A stretch of DNA of 41,141 nt. Origin: a virus. The translations under genes were made by a program, and so were the position numbers. Below the pieces are notes generated by a model, which saw only the letters and a program-made list of their open reading frames with translations, was not told the origin of the DNA and searched no databases. Positions 8,277-16,206 of this stretch are shown in pieces. Each line of letters opens with the position of its first letter. The stretch's first letter is position 1. The stretch spans positions 1 through 41,141 of the IMG/VR virus record IMGVR_UViG_3300017963_000430. One strand, 5' to 3'.

Positions 8277-8890
8277 TATGCCGCCCTTTCAAACACACCG
8301 GGAAATTTTGGATCGGTTACTTCCGCCTGCAGCGCCGGCCACATGAACGGCCTGGCTGCGATTTTGATTCGTCTTTTACGCTTCTTCCGTTTCGACTTGC
8401 GAAACCTTCGCGCCCCAACGACCACCCACTGGCCGTCTCGTTGCGTCTCAAGCAGTGTGGCCGTACCGCCTTCCTCTAACGTCTGGGGGACGTTGTTGCT
8501 CGCTTTTGCCCCGTTCAATTTCACCGGTCCAGCAACGACGCTTTTTCTGTTGGCCTCATAGATGTAGAGGATGTTTCGAATTGAAAGGCGTTCAGACGCG
8601 CGCTGGTGGGAGAGCGGCGGCTGACCTGGCTGTGATGTTCGCCCGCGTCGTTCGCGAATCGTGGCGCGTGCTCGCGCTCGTTTCTTCCGGTCACTCGATC
8701 GAGCACGCTCAAACTGCTTCTTGGTTGGTGCGACAATCTTGATCGATCGCCGGGCACGTTGCCGGAGGTTTCGCCCGATAAGGCTGAGCGATTTGCGGGC
8801 GACCGTGTCCACATGCCGCTGCACGGCTGGCCGATCAAAGAACAGATCGGTCATTCTGTAATCAAGCCCGAATCCTGCGACGCTTGGCAT
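8276..8890 (-). CDS. HK97 gp10-like tail/minor structural protein
   Basis: This 204-residue basic protein contains an Arg/Lys-rich helix (residues 45-80) and an IAARPFMWPALQAE segment. The ARPFM-P-AL pattern is seen in HK97 gp10-like and virion-morphogenesis proteins that join head and tail. The ATG at 8890 has AGAGGA upstream and overlaps the end of the preceding small tail gene. A second in-frame ATG at residue 12 is possible. Its position directly before the tape measure is slightly later than usual for gp10-like proteins, so the name is tentative. Confidence 0.6.
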   Translation of the reverse strand: MPSVAGFGLDYRMTDLFFDRPAVQRHVDTVARKSLSLIGRNLRQRARRSIKIVAPTKKQFERARSSDRKKRARARATIRERRGRTSQPGQPPLSHQRASERLSIRNILYIYEANRKSVVAGPVKLNGAKASNNVPQTLEEGGTATLLETQRDGQWVVVGARRFRKSKRKKRKRRIKIAARPFMWPALQAEVTDPKFPGVFERAA

Positions 8891-9114
8891 TGGTCAGGGT
8901 CCTCTGGCAGCGAGGCGGCGATCGATCGGTGCAGGGCGCCGCTAGTCTGTTCGCGCTGGCCACGTCGCCGAATTGGGTTTCGTTGGGCCGGGGTTACGCA
9001 GTCAAACTCCCGTGTGCATTGTGCATTGTGGATTTCCGCGAGAATGAAGCTTGTTCTGTCCCATTCGTCTTCCCGGCGTGCCTCAGCCATCCGTGCCAGA
9101 GACCGCATTGTCAC
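8851..9114 (-). CDS. Small tail-assembly-associated protein
   Basis: The 87-residue protein contains LARMAEARREDEWDRTS followed by a short helix and CTREFDCVTPAQRNP. This pattern is familiar from short phage proteins encoded between the tail chaperone and tape measure (a gpT-like position). It starts at GTG 9114 in a GTGA overlap with the stop of the chaperone-like gene. It is in the -1 frame relative to that gene, but I see no slippery heptamer in the overlap, so separate coupled translation is the simpler reading. Confidence 0.6.
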   Translation of the reverse strand: MTMRSLARMAEARREDEWDRTSFILAEIHNAQCTREFDCVTPAQRNPIRRRGQREQTSGALHRSIAASLPEDPDQCQASQDSGLITE

Positions 9115-9620
9115 TCCGGGCTGGTCGGCAATGACTCCTGCGATGCCAGCGAGTCGGTCGATGGAGTCCCAGAGATCAGTTTCTCCATCAATGTCTCCGT
9201 CCGATCGAATTGCTGATCCAGCCGATTCAGATACGCCGCCTGGATCTTGTCCCTCGGCATCTTCTCCATCATCTTCCTCGAGCGGTCCAAGATCCTCCTC
9301 AGGGTCGTCGCCATCCGGCTCCGCCCCAGACTCGGGAAAAAATCCGCGAGGGCCCTCAGGAGATCTTCGGCCAGTGGATCCGGGTCGATGCCCATTGCCC
9401 GACCGAACTCATCGTCAGTCAGGCCACGCGATTCAGCCTGATCGAAGCAACAGGCGTACAGGCTGTCGATCAGCTTGATTGGATCGGCGACGTCGGACAG
9501 CAGTTGCTCGATCTCGATCGTCAACAAATCGACGCCGGCGATCGAGCGCACCCGCTTCAACGTGGGCACGTCGATTTCATAGACCCACACGCGGCCCTCT
9601 GTATCCTTGAAACTTGGCAT
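9111..9620 (-). CDS. Tail assembly chaperone-like protein
   Basis: This 169-residue, mainly helical, acidic protein sits between the tail tube genes and the tape measure, where lambda gpG-type chaperones lie. It opens with a short beta segment (FKDTEGRVWVYEIDVPTLKR) typical of these proteins in related prophages. ATG 9620 is chosen over the upstream TTG because GGAGG lies 11 bases before it. The expected role is to bind the tape measure during tail assembly. Assignment rests on position and general character. Confidence 0.65.
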   Translation of the reverse strand: MPSFKDTEGRVWVYEIDVPTLKRVRSIAGVDLLTIEIEQLLSDVADPIKLIDSLYACCFDQAESRGLTDDEFGRAMGIDPDPLAEDLLRALADFFPSLGRSRMATTLRRILDRSRKMMEKMPRDKIQAAYLNRLDQQFDRTETLMEKLISGTPSTDSLASQESLPTSPE

Positions 9621-9659
9621 CGTCCCTGACGCCTCCAAAACTGCTCGGCCGGCCAGCAA

Positions 9660-9905
9660 CTACTTACACAGGTCAAGTAGTTCGCCAACCTTGATGGCGA
9701 CGCAAACGTTTTCTCCGACCACGTCGGATCGCCCGAGAGCCCGGAGTTGCTTCGCGGGCAAATACACGACCCGTTGCGGGTTCATTCCTTCGACGGACTC
9801 GATCTTTGTCCGCTTCAGTTGTGCCAATTGGTCGGCCTGGCCGACAGGCTTCGCCATGTTTGCCGGCGGGTTGGCCGGCTTTGCTTGGTCTGGTTTGTCG
9901 GACAT
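9660..9905 (-). CDS. Small phage protein of the tail module, unknown
   Basis: The 81-residue protein begins at ATG 9905 (MSDKPDQAKPANPP); longer upstream frames look like noise. A Pro/Ala/Lys-rich N-terminus leads into a compact region with VVYLPAKQLRALGRSDVVG. It lies between the tail tube gene and the chaperone. No family is recognised. Confidence 0.6.
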   Translation of the reverse strand: MSDKPDQAKPANPPANMAKPVGQADQLAQLKRTKIESVEGMNPQRVVYLPAKQLRALGRSDVVGENVCVAIKVGELLDLCK

Positions 9906-9954
9906 CAAGAGTACTCCGTGATTAAACTGGGTATTGGTCCAGGAGGCGCGACGA

Positions 9955-10413
9955 TCACACCGCGACGTACTTGACCGGCTCTCGCAGCGTGCCGCTGTCG
10001 TCATACAGGCACGATCGCACGGAAACCGTAATCTCCATGATGTCGCCCAAGTTGCGACGTTGCGGCATGGCGGTGACCTTCATCGGCGCTCGCCACCCCT
10101 CGGCGTCTGTGGTGGTGCTCGCGTCGTCAAGGAAAAGCATGAATACCACGCTATTGGCGAGGAACGCCGTCACGAACTTCGTGTACACCGCATCGTCGGA
10201 GGCCGGGTGTTTCTTGTAGCGGTAGGTAATCTCGCCTTGCAGCCGTTTCATCGTCTGCTCGGTGTCCTCCCACTCGCTCTCCCGGGACCCGCCTTGTGCC
10301 GTATCAGATTCCGGCGTAACCGTCTCGTCGATGATTTTCGCGACTTCCGCCCATGTCGGCGTGGTCCAATTGTCGGCGCTGTCGTAGTAAGTTTTACAGT
10401 CGCGTGCGCGCAT
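9955..10413 (-). CDS. Major tail tube protein-like
   Basis: This 152-residue, beta-rich protein has the features of siphophage tail tube proteins: an N-terminal CKTYYDSADNWTTPTWAEV segment, a central loop, and a C-terminal ITVSVRSCLYDD strand. GGAGG eight bases before ATG 10413 supports the start. It lies after the tail terminator-like gene and before the chaperone, the canonical place. It would polymerise into the tail tube around the tape measure. Confidence 0.7.
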   Translation of the reverse strand: MRARDCKTYYDSADNWTTPTWAEVAKIIDETVTPESDTAQGGSRESEWEDTEQTMKRLQGEITYRYKKHPASDDAVYTKFVTAFLANSVVFMLFLDDASTTTDAEGWRAPMKVTAMPQRRNLGDIMEITVSVRSCLYDDSGTLREPVKYVAV

Positions 10414-10449
10414 CGTATGAGCCTCCGTGCTCTGGGGCAGCGCCCCCGG

Positions 10450-10890
10450 TTATTCTTCAAGTAGTTCGTATCGCACTGTCATCGCCGATAGAAAGACCCT
10501 CTTATCGTCCAGCAACTTGGGATCGTACAGCACTCCGCGTGGGAACTCGGGCCCCTCCAGCCAGGTCGTTGACGCCGGTGTCGCCTCACGCAGAAAACCG
10601 CCTTCGTCGCACGCCTCAATTAGCGTTTCGACGTTGTCCGTCAATGAATCCACTGCGTCGTTGTCGGCCGGGTCGACCTGCTGGGCGACTGTGATACTTA
10701 GATCAAATACGCGATCGCCTCCGCTACGTGCGCCGTCGTCCAACGTGTCAAGTTTCGGAATGACGCTCGTTTGCCGGTCAGCCAGGTCTTTGACGGTGTG
10801 GTATGGCAAATAGCGCCGAGCAGCTTCGCTGAAGCCGTTGGCCTGCAGAAGCGTGACGACCGCGTCGGCGACATCGGCGACTTTTGCCAT
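10450..10890 (-). CDS. Tail terminator/tail completion-like protein
   Basis: This 146-residue protein starts with a helix (VADVADAVVTLLQAN) and contains alternating strands with SITVAQQVDPADNDAVDSL and ends in FLSAMTVRYELLEE. Short proteins with this N-terminal helix and a terminal strand in this position are usually tail terminators (gpU-like). It precedes the tail tube gene by 36 bases. Family assignment is by layout and overall pattern. Confidence 0.6.
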   Translation of the reverse strand: MAKVADVADAVVTLLQANGFSEAARRYLPYHTVKDLADRQTSVIPKLDTLDDGARSGGDRVFDLSITVAQQVDPADNDAVDSLTDNVETLIEACDEGGFLREATPASTTWLEGPEFPRGVLYDPKLLDDKRVFLSAMTVRYELLEE

Positions 10891-10892
10891 TG

Positions 10893-11288
10893 CTACGTCT
10901 CACTGCACAGCTTGGTATGAACCCGCAACCACCCTCGACCGCGGTCCATGAATCGCCACGGCCGAAGCCCGGGAGGGGCCATCACGTCGTAACGCCGCAC
11001 CGTACCGCCTGCATCGGTGTGCTCTACGTAGTCTCCACGCTCTGGCGTGGCTGGTGACAGGTCCTCAATCTGCGAGGCCGGAATCAGCCAGTCCACTCCG
11101 TTCCACTCGACAACAGAGTCGTCTTCCAGCTCGGACTCCCACACCGACTCCGCCTGGATCGGCTTCTCCAACGTGATGGGATCCGCGCCATCCCGGTTGT
11201 ACGTCACGGTCTCCGTCGACGGCTTGCCAGCCAGCAAGGCCGTCGTTCGAAGCGCGTGATCGCACATATTGTCTATCGCGGAACCCAT
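10893..11288 (-). CDS. Head-tail joining (head completion) protein-like
   Basis: This 131-residue protein is chosen from ATG 11288, which has AAGGA seven bases upstream; a TTG two codons earlier is less likely. It has VEWNGVDWLIPASQIEDL and a C-terminal PPGLRPWRFMDRGRGWLRVHTKL segment. The second pattern is common in short phage head-closure proteins. It lies between the capsid genes and tail terminator, which fits a head-tail connector. Confidence 0.6.
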   Translation of the reverse strand: MGSAIDNMCDHALRTTALLAGKPSTETVTYNRDGADPITLEKPIQAESVWESELEDDSVVEWNGVDWLIPASQIEDLSPATPERGDYVEHTDAGGTVRRYDVMAPPGLRPWRFMDRGRGWLRVHTKLCSET

Positions 11289-11298
11289 CGCCAAATCC

Positions 11299-11865
11299 TT
11301 ACGCGTGCGGAACGACCAAGTCTACGGTCATCGACTTGTCCGAAGCGTCGCCGGCGCCGCTGTTGGTCGCCTTCAGCCGTACGTACCGGCTCACGTGTGC
11401 CGGCAGCCGGACGCCCACGGTCTGGGCTGCGGCCCCGGCCCCACCTGCACCGGTCTGCACGATGACGTCTCTTAGCAGCAGTGCCTCTGTGCTGAAGTCG
11501 CTCGCTGTGTCGTGGTAGACGTCGTATTTCATGGTTTCGGTGTCAGGCAAATCAGCCGTCACCAGCGCCGGAGCCGCGACCCTCAGTTCAAATTGTGCGA
11601 CGGTGTTTGCCTGTGCGGACACCTCTAGGTCAATGCCGTCCGTGACAACCGTCGCGGCGCCGTTTGGCAAGGCTTTGGTGACCTGCAGCGAATAGTCCGC
11701 TAGGCCACGCGCCATTCCTACCAACGGCAACAAGAACAGACTGGTCAGGGCCGAGCCGATCGGCTTGGCGAGCGCACCCAATCCGACAATCGGAATCGCA
11801 GCAAGAGGAACGACGGCGATGACAAGCAATGCGATCAGCAGCCACGTTTTGCTTTTTGGAATCAT
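11299..11865 (-). CDS. Capsid-adjacent protein with hydrophobic N-terminus and beta domain
   Basis: The 188-residue protein has a very hydrophobic first 50 residues (two segments, WLLIALLVIAVVPLAAIPIV and the ALTSLFLLPLVG stretch). These are followed by a beta-rich, glycine-containing domain with ADYSLQVTKALPNGAATVV and YVRLKATNSG. GGAGG nine bases before ATG 11865 fixes this start, so the hydrophobic part is translated. The gene directly follows the major capsid protein, where decoration proteins usually lie. A membrane-targeted or capsid-decorating role are both possible; no family is recognised. Confidence 0.65.
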   Translation of the reverse strand: MIPKSKTWLLIALLVIAVVPLAAIPIVGLGALAKPIGSALTSLFLLPLVGMARGLADYSLQVTKALPNGAATVVTDGIDLEVSAQANTVAQFELRVAAPALVTADLPDTETMKYDVYHDTASDFSTEALLLRDVIVQTGAGGAGAAAQTVGVRLPAHVSRYVRLKATNSGAGDASDKSMTVDLVVPHA

Positions 11866-11931
11866 TTGATGAGCCCTCCTTGGCTCGTGGTTGTCGTGTT
11901 CGTGTTCGGAACGCAACCTTTACGTTGTCGG

Positions 11932-12891
11932 TTACGACAGCGCTTCGGTGTCGAGAATCGAATCAGTCGGCGCGATCGGCACACCGAACGCCTCTTGAGG
12001 AATTGGCGCGGGCGTTCCCGTCGCATTTGTGGCCGTACGACTGGCCTGAAGCTGGAAGAGCGATCGGCGACTCATGAACATGACGTCGGGAACCACGCCA
12101 CTGTCGAATTTCGACAGCGCGGACGCAATTAAAGCGTCCGTCAATCCTTTCCCGGAATCTTCAGTGATGTCGCGGATCCGGACCAAGTAACGATTGCTTG
12201 AGACCTGCACGCCCGGGTACGCGTAGAGTTCCTGATGATAGCCGGTGTAGTTGTTGCCATCCGTGTCGGTCAGATCGCGCAAGTCGACGTCGCTCGCCTC
12301 GAACTTTCCGTTTTGCCCGTACACCCACTGTACGGCGCGCGGACCCCACTTGACGAACCACACCGATGAGCCCGTGTCCGCGGTTGTGCCGCCGGCGTCG
12401 ACGACTTTATTCGTCGAATCATACGCGTCGACTAAGCCAGGGTGCCCTTTCGAGTCGCCCGTACCTCGGCCATAGAACAGTTGTTTCCCGACCGTTTGCC
12501 ACGCCGCTTCGGTATGAGCCTCAGCTTCGTCGGCCATGAGTGCCTGCCACCCGTCCTCACTTCGATCGGCGACGGCTTTGTCGACTCCCCATCTGGGGTT
12601 CATGATATACGTCTCGACGGTTCGCTCTTCATATCTCGACTTCGTGCGAGCCGTGCCCTGGTTGCCGTCACGGAAGGACACGCTTGGTAGTGCCGTTCGC
12701 ACCAGTGTCTTATACGAGGTGCCGATGATCGTGCGCGCGGCACCAACGCCAGCGAGTTGCCGCACTTCGCCACCGGGTAGAACAATTCGACCCGAGATCT
12801 CGGGGTGGGCCTTGGTCGTTTCATCGACCAAACCTACTTCCATGTCGCGCCCATTGCGCTTCACAATGTCCAGCAGGGTTATCAGTGACAT
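11932..12891 (-). CDS. Major capsid protein (gp7-like family)
   Basis: This 319-residue protein matches gp7-type HK97-fold capsid proteins. Signature segments are LFYGRGTGDSKGHPGL, SVWFVKWGPRAVQWVYGQ and PDVMFMSRRSLFQLQASR. It has no long N-terminal delta domain, which agrees with a separate scaffold in the preceding gene. AAGGAAG seven bases before ATG 12891 gives a good ribosome site. It forms the icosahedral shell together with the products of the flanking protease/scaffold and decoration-like genes. Confidence 0.85.
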   Translation of the reverse strand: MSLITLLDIVKRNGRDMEVGLVDETTKAHPEISGRIVLPGGEVRQLAGVGAARTIIGTSYKTLVRTALPSVSFRDGNQGTARTKSRYEERTVETYIMNPRWGVDKAVADRSEDGWQALMADEAEAHTEAAWQTVGKQLFYGRGTGDSKGHPGLVDAYDSTNKVVDAGGTTADTGSSVWFVKWGPRAVQWVYGQNGKFEASDVDLRDLTDTDGNNYTGYHQELYAYPGVQVSSNRYLVRIRDITEDSGKGLTDALIASALSKFDSGVVPDVMFMSRRSLFQLQASRTATNATGTPAPIPQEAFGVPIAPTDSILDTEALS

Positions 12892-12967
12892 AATTTGACT
12901 TCCTTGTCAGTGTGAGATTTTTTGGTCGCGTGCTGCTGGGCGTGGCGTCACACGTTGTGTCCGCGGC

Positions 12968-12995
12968 GCGGTTAGCTTTCTGCGGTTAGCTTTCT
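12968..12995. repeat. Perfect 14-bp tandem duplication at the protease/scaffold stop
   Basis: GCGGTTAGCTTTCT occurs twice head to tail at 12968-12981 and 12982-12995. The upstream copy (in reading direction) contains the end and TAA stop of the protease/scaffold gene. The second copy lies in the short leader of the capsid gene. It looks like a small slippage duplication without an obvious function. Confidence 0.85.
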
Positions 12996-13465
12996 CCTCG
13001 CAGCTTCATCCCGGAAGCAAACTTCGCCATTCCAGTAGAGAGCCGGCCGTTGAACTGGCTGGCAGCTTCGCCGCCATCGCCGTCCTTTTCCTTGGCTTCA
13101 CCGCTCGTAAAGCTCACGGGATCTTTCTCGCCTTCTTTTCCGATTTGCTCGAGGCGAGTGGTCAACTCCGTGACCTTTTCTTTGAGCTTGGTGACTTCCT
13201 CGTTGGAGGAAGACTGAGCAGCTTCGATTTGTTGCTGGAACTCGGCCATACGCTCGCGGTAGCACTCCTCAAGAGGTTTGCCGGCAAAGTACCACTCGGA
13301 GCCTTTTTCGGATCCAAATTCGTCGACGTACTTCTTCAGTTCGTCGCGAATGGCATCGCGATGGGCACCGTCATTCTGGGGATCGGTTTCACGACTCATT
13401 TCCCCGGCAACCTCGTTTTCTGCCGGCGTGTCGGTCGTCTTCTCCGGCGAGTTATCCTTCGACAT
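12986..13465 (-). CDS. Nested scaffold protein from an internal start
   Basis: Within the protease gene, an in-frame ATG at 13465 is preceded by GGAGG with six bases of spacing. Translation here would give a 159-residue acidic protein with a long coiled coil and no protease domain. Lambda makes its Nu3 scaffold from the end of gene C in the same way. I infer that the full-length protein is incorporated in few copies and the short form in many. The ribosome site is seen; expression is inferred. Confidence 0.65.
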   Translation of the reverse strand: MSKDNSPEKTTDTPAENEVAGEMSRETDPQNDGAHRDAIRDELKKYVDEFGSEKGSEWYFAGKPLEECYRERMAEFQQQIEAAQSSSNEEVTKLKEKVTELTTRLEQIGKEGEKDPVSFTSGEAKEKDGDGGEAASQFNGRLSTGMAKFASGMKLRGES

Positions 13466-14065
13466 GTCACCCTCCATGGTGAAAACAGAAATATCGACCT
13501 CGCCGGTGGCGCGGCCTGAAAACTCACTTGACGTATTCGGATCCGTACCGTACGGGCAAATCGCGATTCCGCGCAGCGTCCATTCCCTGAGAATCGTGAC
13601 AGGGCCGGTAACTGTGCGTCCGTTTACTTCCGCGGTGACTCCGTCGGCTAGTTCTTCAATTCGCAGTTTGTCGTGAGGATCGAACTTAATTGACGCTTCC
13701 CAGGGAACTCCGGCCAAACCTTTTTGCAGCACTTCGTTTGCACGATCGTCATCGCGCAATGAGATCAGTTCACCCTCAACCGCCAACTCACCGTTGGATA
13801 CATCGAACCTGTCGGCGTAGCCGAGCACTTCGTCTTGCCAGTGGTTGTAGTCGAGCGTACAGCGGTCCTTGTAAAGCCTCATGCCGGAAAAATCATGGAC
13901 GACACGTCCCCACCACCAATGGTCAATCGGTTCGCCGCTGCGGGCTACGAGCTTGATGTGTCCCCGTCTGGGATCTTCGCTTTCGGCGAATTCCCAAGCA
14001 CCGATGGGAGTGGAAAGGGCGTTGCTCGGAACCTTTCGCGGTTTGGGCTCAGTCGCTGTCTTCAT
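12986..14065 (-). CDS. Prohead protease fused to scaffold domain
   Basis: This 359-residue protein starts at ATG 14065 with AGGGA eight bases upstream. It overlaps the end of the portal gene by 17 bases. Residues 25-195 form a phage head-maturation protease: the His lies in TLDYNHWQDEVLGY and the Ser in WEASIKFDP, as in U35/S78-type prohead proteases. The rest is acidic with a C-terminal coiled coil (EEVTKLKEKVTELTTRLEQI), typical of a scaffold. A strong internal start at 13465 allows separate scaffold synthesis. The protease would trim scaffold and capsid components. Confidence 0.82.
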   Translation of the reverse strand: MKTATEPKPRKVPSNALSTPIGAWEFAESEDPRRGHIKLVARSGEPIDHWWWGRVVHDFSGMRLYKDRCTLDYNHWQDEVLGYADRFDVSNGELAVEGELISLRDDDRANEVLQKGLAGVPWEASIKFDPHDKLRIEELADGVTAEVNGRTVTGPVTILREWTLRGIAICPYGTDPNTSSEFSGRATGEVDISVFTMEGDMSKDNSPEKTTDTPAENEVAGEMSRETDPQNDGAHRDAIRDELKKYVDEFGSEKGSEWYFAGKPLEECYRERMAEFQQQIEAAQSSSNEEVTKLKEKVTELTTRLEQIGKEGEKDPVSFTSGEAKEKDGDGGEAASQFNGRLSTGMAKFASGMKLRGES

Positions 14066-15563
14066 CCTTGCTTCCCTTGGTTTCGTCAGGACCTGGCTGA
14101 CCAGGTGTATCCGGGCCTGGATCAAAGCTCAGCTTGACACCATTGTCCTGGGCGTACTTCGCAGCTTTGGCAATTTGGTCGATGTTCTCGTACCAGTCGC
14201 CCTGGTCATTTTCCTGGCAGACCTTCTGCGGAGAGCTAAGGCCAGCGCCGATTGCCAACAAGTTGCCCTTGATTTCTTCCGACGGCTTCCACCAGGGCAT
14301 CTTACGAGGAGTCCACTCCCAGGGCTCGTCATCAACCGTGAGGCGTCGTCCGTCGATGCGTGGCAATTTGATTTCGCCGGCCGCGATGAGTTGCCGATAT
14401 TTCCAGCGAGTCCACTTGGTCAGCAAAGAGTGGTTGTCTGCTCGCTTGTCCTCACAAGCGCGGTCGTACAACAACCATGCACCTCTCGATCCGAAAAAAT
14501 TTGAGAAGTCCTCCCTCAGGAAAGAATACGGCAAATCGAGGGATCGCAAACAGAGGATTAGCACGGCCTCGTTGAACGCCTGAAACTGGCTCGACGGATT
14601 ATTGCTGTTGAGAAACTTGGCATCGTCGCCCGGATCCATGTCGAGCACGACGGGCCCAGCACCGAAATCAATCGTGTACTTGCTCTTGTCTTCGTTGCCG
14701 TCCTCGTCGTCACCGCCGCTTATCTCACCAGCGGCATCATCACCCTCTCTGGTGAACACCAACGCGAACAGCTGTTCAATTTTGCTGCGCAGCAAGGCCA
14801 GACTATAGTTTTCGTATACGTCGCGGAGACTAGCGTAAGCCGAACTGAGCGGCGACACTCCGCGTACCTGGTCGATGCGGTCGAAGTACCCATGGTGAAT
14901 CGCGTGGTACCACGGGATGTTGCGTTCGTGAACGAACGTCTGACCACCGCGGACTCGTCGGTGTACAGCATATTCCATCGGTCGACCATAGTCGTTTACG
15001 TGGACGCCGTGATACCAATCGCTTCTATCGTCCGCTTGTTCGTACGTGCTGTGCCCGCCCGGATTGCGAATCCTGTCCCCTTCGATCCCTTGAATGTGCC
15101 CACTTGCAAGTTTCACCCACAACACGTCACCGTCGACCGTGCGCAACAGTTCGGAGAGTCGCAAGTACTTTTGCAGGCTAAACCGGCGCTGAACATCAAA
15201 ACGATCGGCGCGACTGTGTTTCGCGATAACCCTTTCGATGTGACGATCGAGATCGGCTTCCCCGGTCCGTGACTGGTAACGATAACTCGAGACGTACGTC
15301 GCGTGCTGACGCAACATCCAAGCTACGATCGAGAAGTTGCGCCGGAGGTCTCGAGTCGCCGACAGCAGCTTGACTCGCTCGCTGTGCTGCAGCTCCAGGT
15401 CCTCGGAACGCAAGATCCCGGACGCAGGCTTACGACGCTTCTTGGATTCGTCCGTTACCGCGTCATAGCTGAACTCGTACGGTCGAACGCCGGCGGCGGA
15501 AACGTCGACGGTGAGCGTATCGGTGCTATGCATCAATGCGGTCATAAGGATTAAAGCAACCAT
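14049..15563 (-). CDS. Portal protein, lambda gpB family
   Basis: The 504-residue protein matches lambda-type portals. LRRNFSIVAWMLRQHATYVSSYRY near the N-terminus, a DGDVLWVKL region, and FQAFNEAVLILCLRSLDLPYSFLREDFSNFFGSR are characteristic segments. The start at 15563 overlaps the gpW stop in TGATG, so translation is coupled. It forms the dodecameric DNA channel at one capsid vertex and docks the terminase. The order terminase, gpW, portal, protease/scaffold is that of lambda. Confidence 0.9.
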   Translation of the reverse strand: MVALILMTALMHSTDTLTVDVSAAGVRPYEFSYDAVTDESKKRRKPASGILRSEDLELQHSERVKLLSATRDLRRNFSIVAWMLRQHATYVSSYRYQSRTGEADLDRHIERVIAKHSRADRFDVQRRFSLQKYLRLSELLRTVDGDVLWVKLASGHIQGIEGDRIRNPGGHSTYEQADDRSDWYHGVHVNDYGRPMEYAVHRRVRGGQTFVHERNIPWYHAIHHGYFDRIDQVRGVSPLSSAYASLRDVYENYSLALLRSKIEQLFALVFTREGDDAAGEISGGDDEDGNEDKSKYTIDFGAGPVVLDMDPGDDAKFLNSNNPSSQFQAFNEAVLILCLRSLDLPYSFLREDFSNFFGSRGAWLLYDRACEDKRADNHSLLTKWTRWKYRQLIAAGEIKLPRIDGRRLTVDDEPWEWTPRKMPWWKPSEEIKGNLLAIGAGLSSPQKVCQENDQGDWYENIDQIAKAAKYAQDNGVKLSFDPGPDTPGQPGPDETKGSKDEDSD

Positions 15564-15760
15564 CAGAATCCCGACAAATCAACGCTGGCCGCAACGGGGC
15601 GGCGACCACGCTGCGTGTCATCCTCGGCTCGCAATCTTCGCAACTGTTTTTCGAGAGCCACGCGATCAATAGTGGTCGTCACACCGTCGACGGTCACGGA
15701 CTTCACGCCGGACCGCAAGAGTTCTTCGATGCGTTCGATTTCGGCGGTGTTGTTAGCCAT
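15563..15760 (-). CDS. gpW-like head-tail joining protein
   Basis: This 65-residue protein is the size of lambda gpW. It contains IERIEELLRSGVKSVTVDG and then VALEKQLRRLRAE, a helix-hairpin-helix layout usual for gpW-like connectors between terminase and portal. GAGGAAACGAG just before ATG 15760 is a good ribosome site. It ends in a TGATG junction with the portal. In lambda, gpW stabilises the packaged head before tail joining. Confidence 0.75.
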   Translation of the reverse strand: MANNTAEIERIEELLRSGVKSVTVDGVTTTIDRVALEKQLRRLRAEDDTQRGRRPVAASVDLSGF

Positions 15761-15924
15761 CTCGTTTCCTCGAAAACTCTACAGCCCACAGAAGCGAGCT
15801 GTAGAGTTCCACGCCCAGCACTATCGCCAGCAGCAAGGCGAGAGAGTATTCGTTGCATCGCGTCCGTTACCAGTTCGAAACGGAGGGAATTCGAAATGGA
15901 AATCGGGATTACCGATTTCTTTTC

Positions 15925-16188
15925 CTAACTCCTGTTCTCATGGCTGATTTCGACGTAATACCGCTCGCATGACTTGCAACGGCATCGACGCCAAACGATG
16001 TGCGTACGCTCGTGGCCGGCCGGTGAGAGGCCAGCGTGGGCTTGCTCGTTGATGATGCGGATCCGCTCTTTGTCTGTCGATTGACATGAGGGGCAAGCTG
16101 CGTGGATCGTTTCAACAACGGCCGGCGGATCGTTCGGGCGACCTGGTGGCCTTCCTGCTTTCGATTTTCGAGTGCTCTTTTTGGCCAT
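15925..16188 (-). CDS. Small zinc-ribbon protein
   Basis: This 87-residue protein carries CPSCQS and then CRCKSCERYY about 38 residues later, a classical zinc ribbon. The basic N-terminus (KKSTRKSKAGRPPGRP) resembles an AT-hook-like DNA-binding tail. It lies between terminase and gpW, so it may assist packaging, or act as a regulator of late genes. AAAGGA upstream of ATG 16188 supports the start. The 164 bases between its end and gpW contain no further gene that I can see. Confidence 0.7.
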   Translation of the reverse strand: MAKKSTRKSKAGRPPGRPNDPPAVVETIHAACPSCQSTDKERIRIINEQAHAGLSPAGHERTHIVWRRCRCKSCERYYVEISHENRS

Positions 16189-16206
16189 CCTTGGCGTTCC
16201 TTTCTG

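Noticed and set aside
7528-8346. 272-codon plus-strand frame opposite the tape measure
   Set aside because: Antisense shadow in a GC-rich gene; the tape measure frame is well supported.
9111-9200. Possible -1 programmed frameshift joining the tail chaperone to the 87-residue protein, as in lambda G-GT
   Set aside because: The downstream frame is -1, but no X-XXY-YYZ slippery heptamer is visible in the overlap and the downstream gene has its own GTG in a GTGA junction. Separate coupled translation explains the data.
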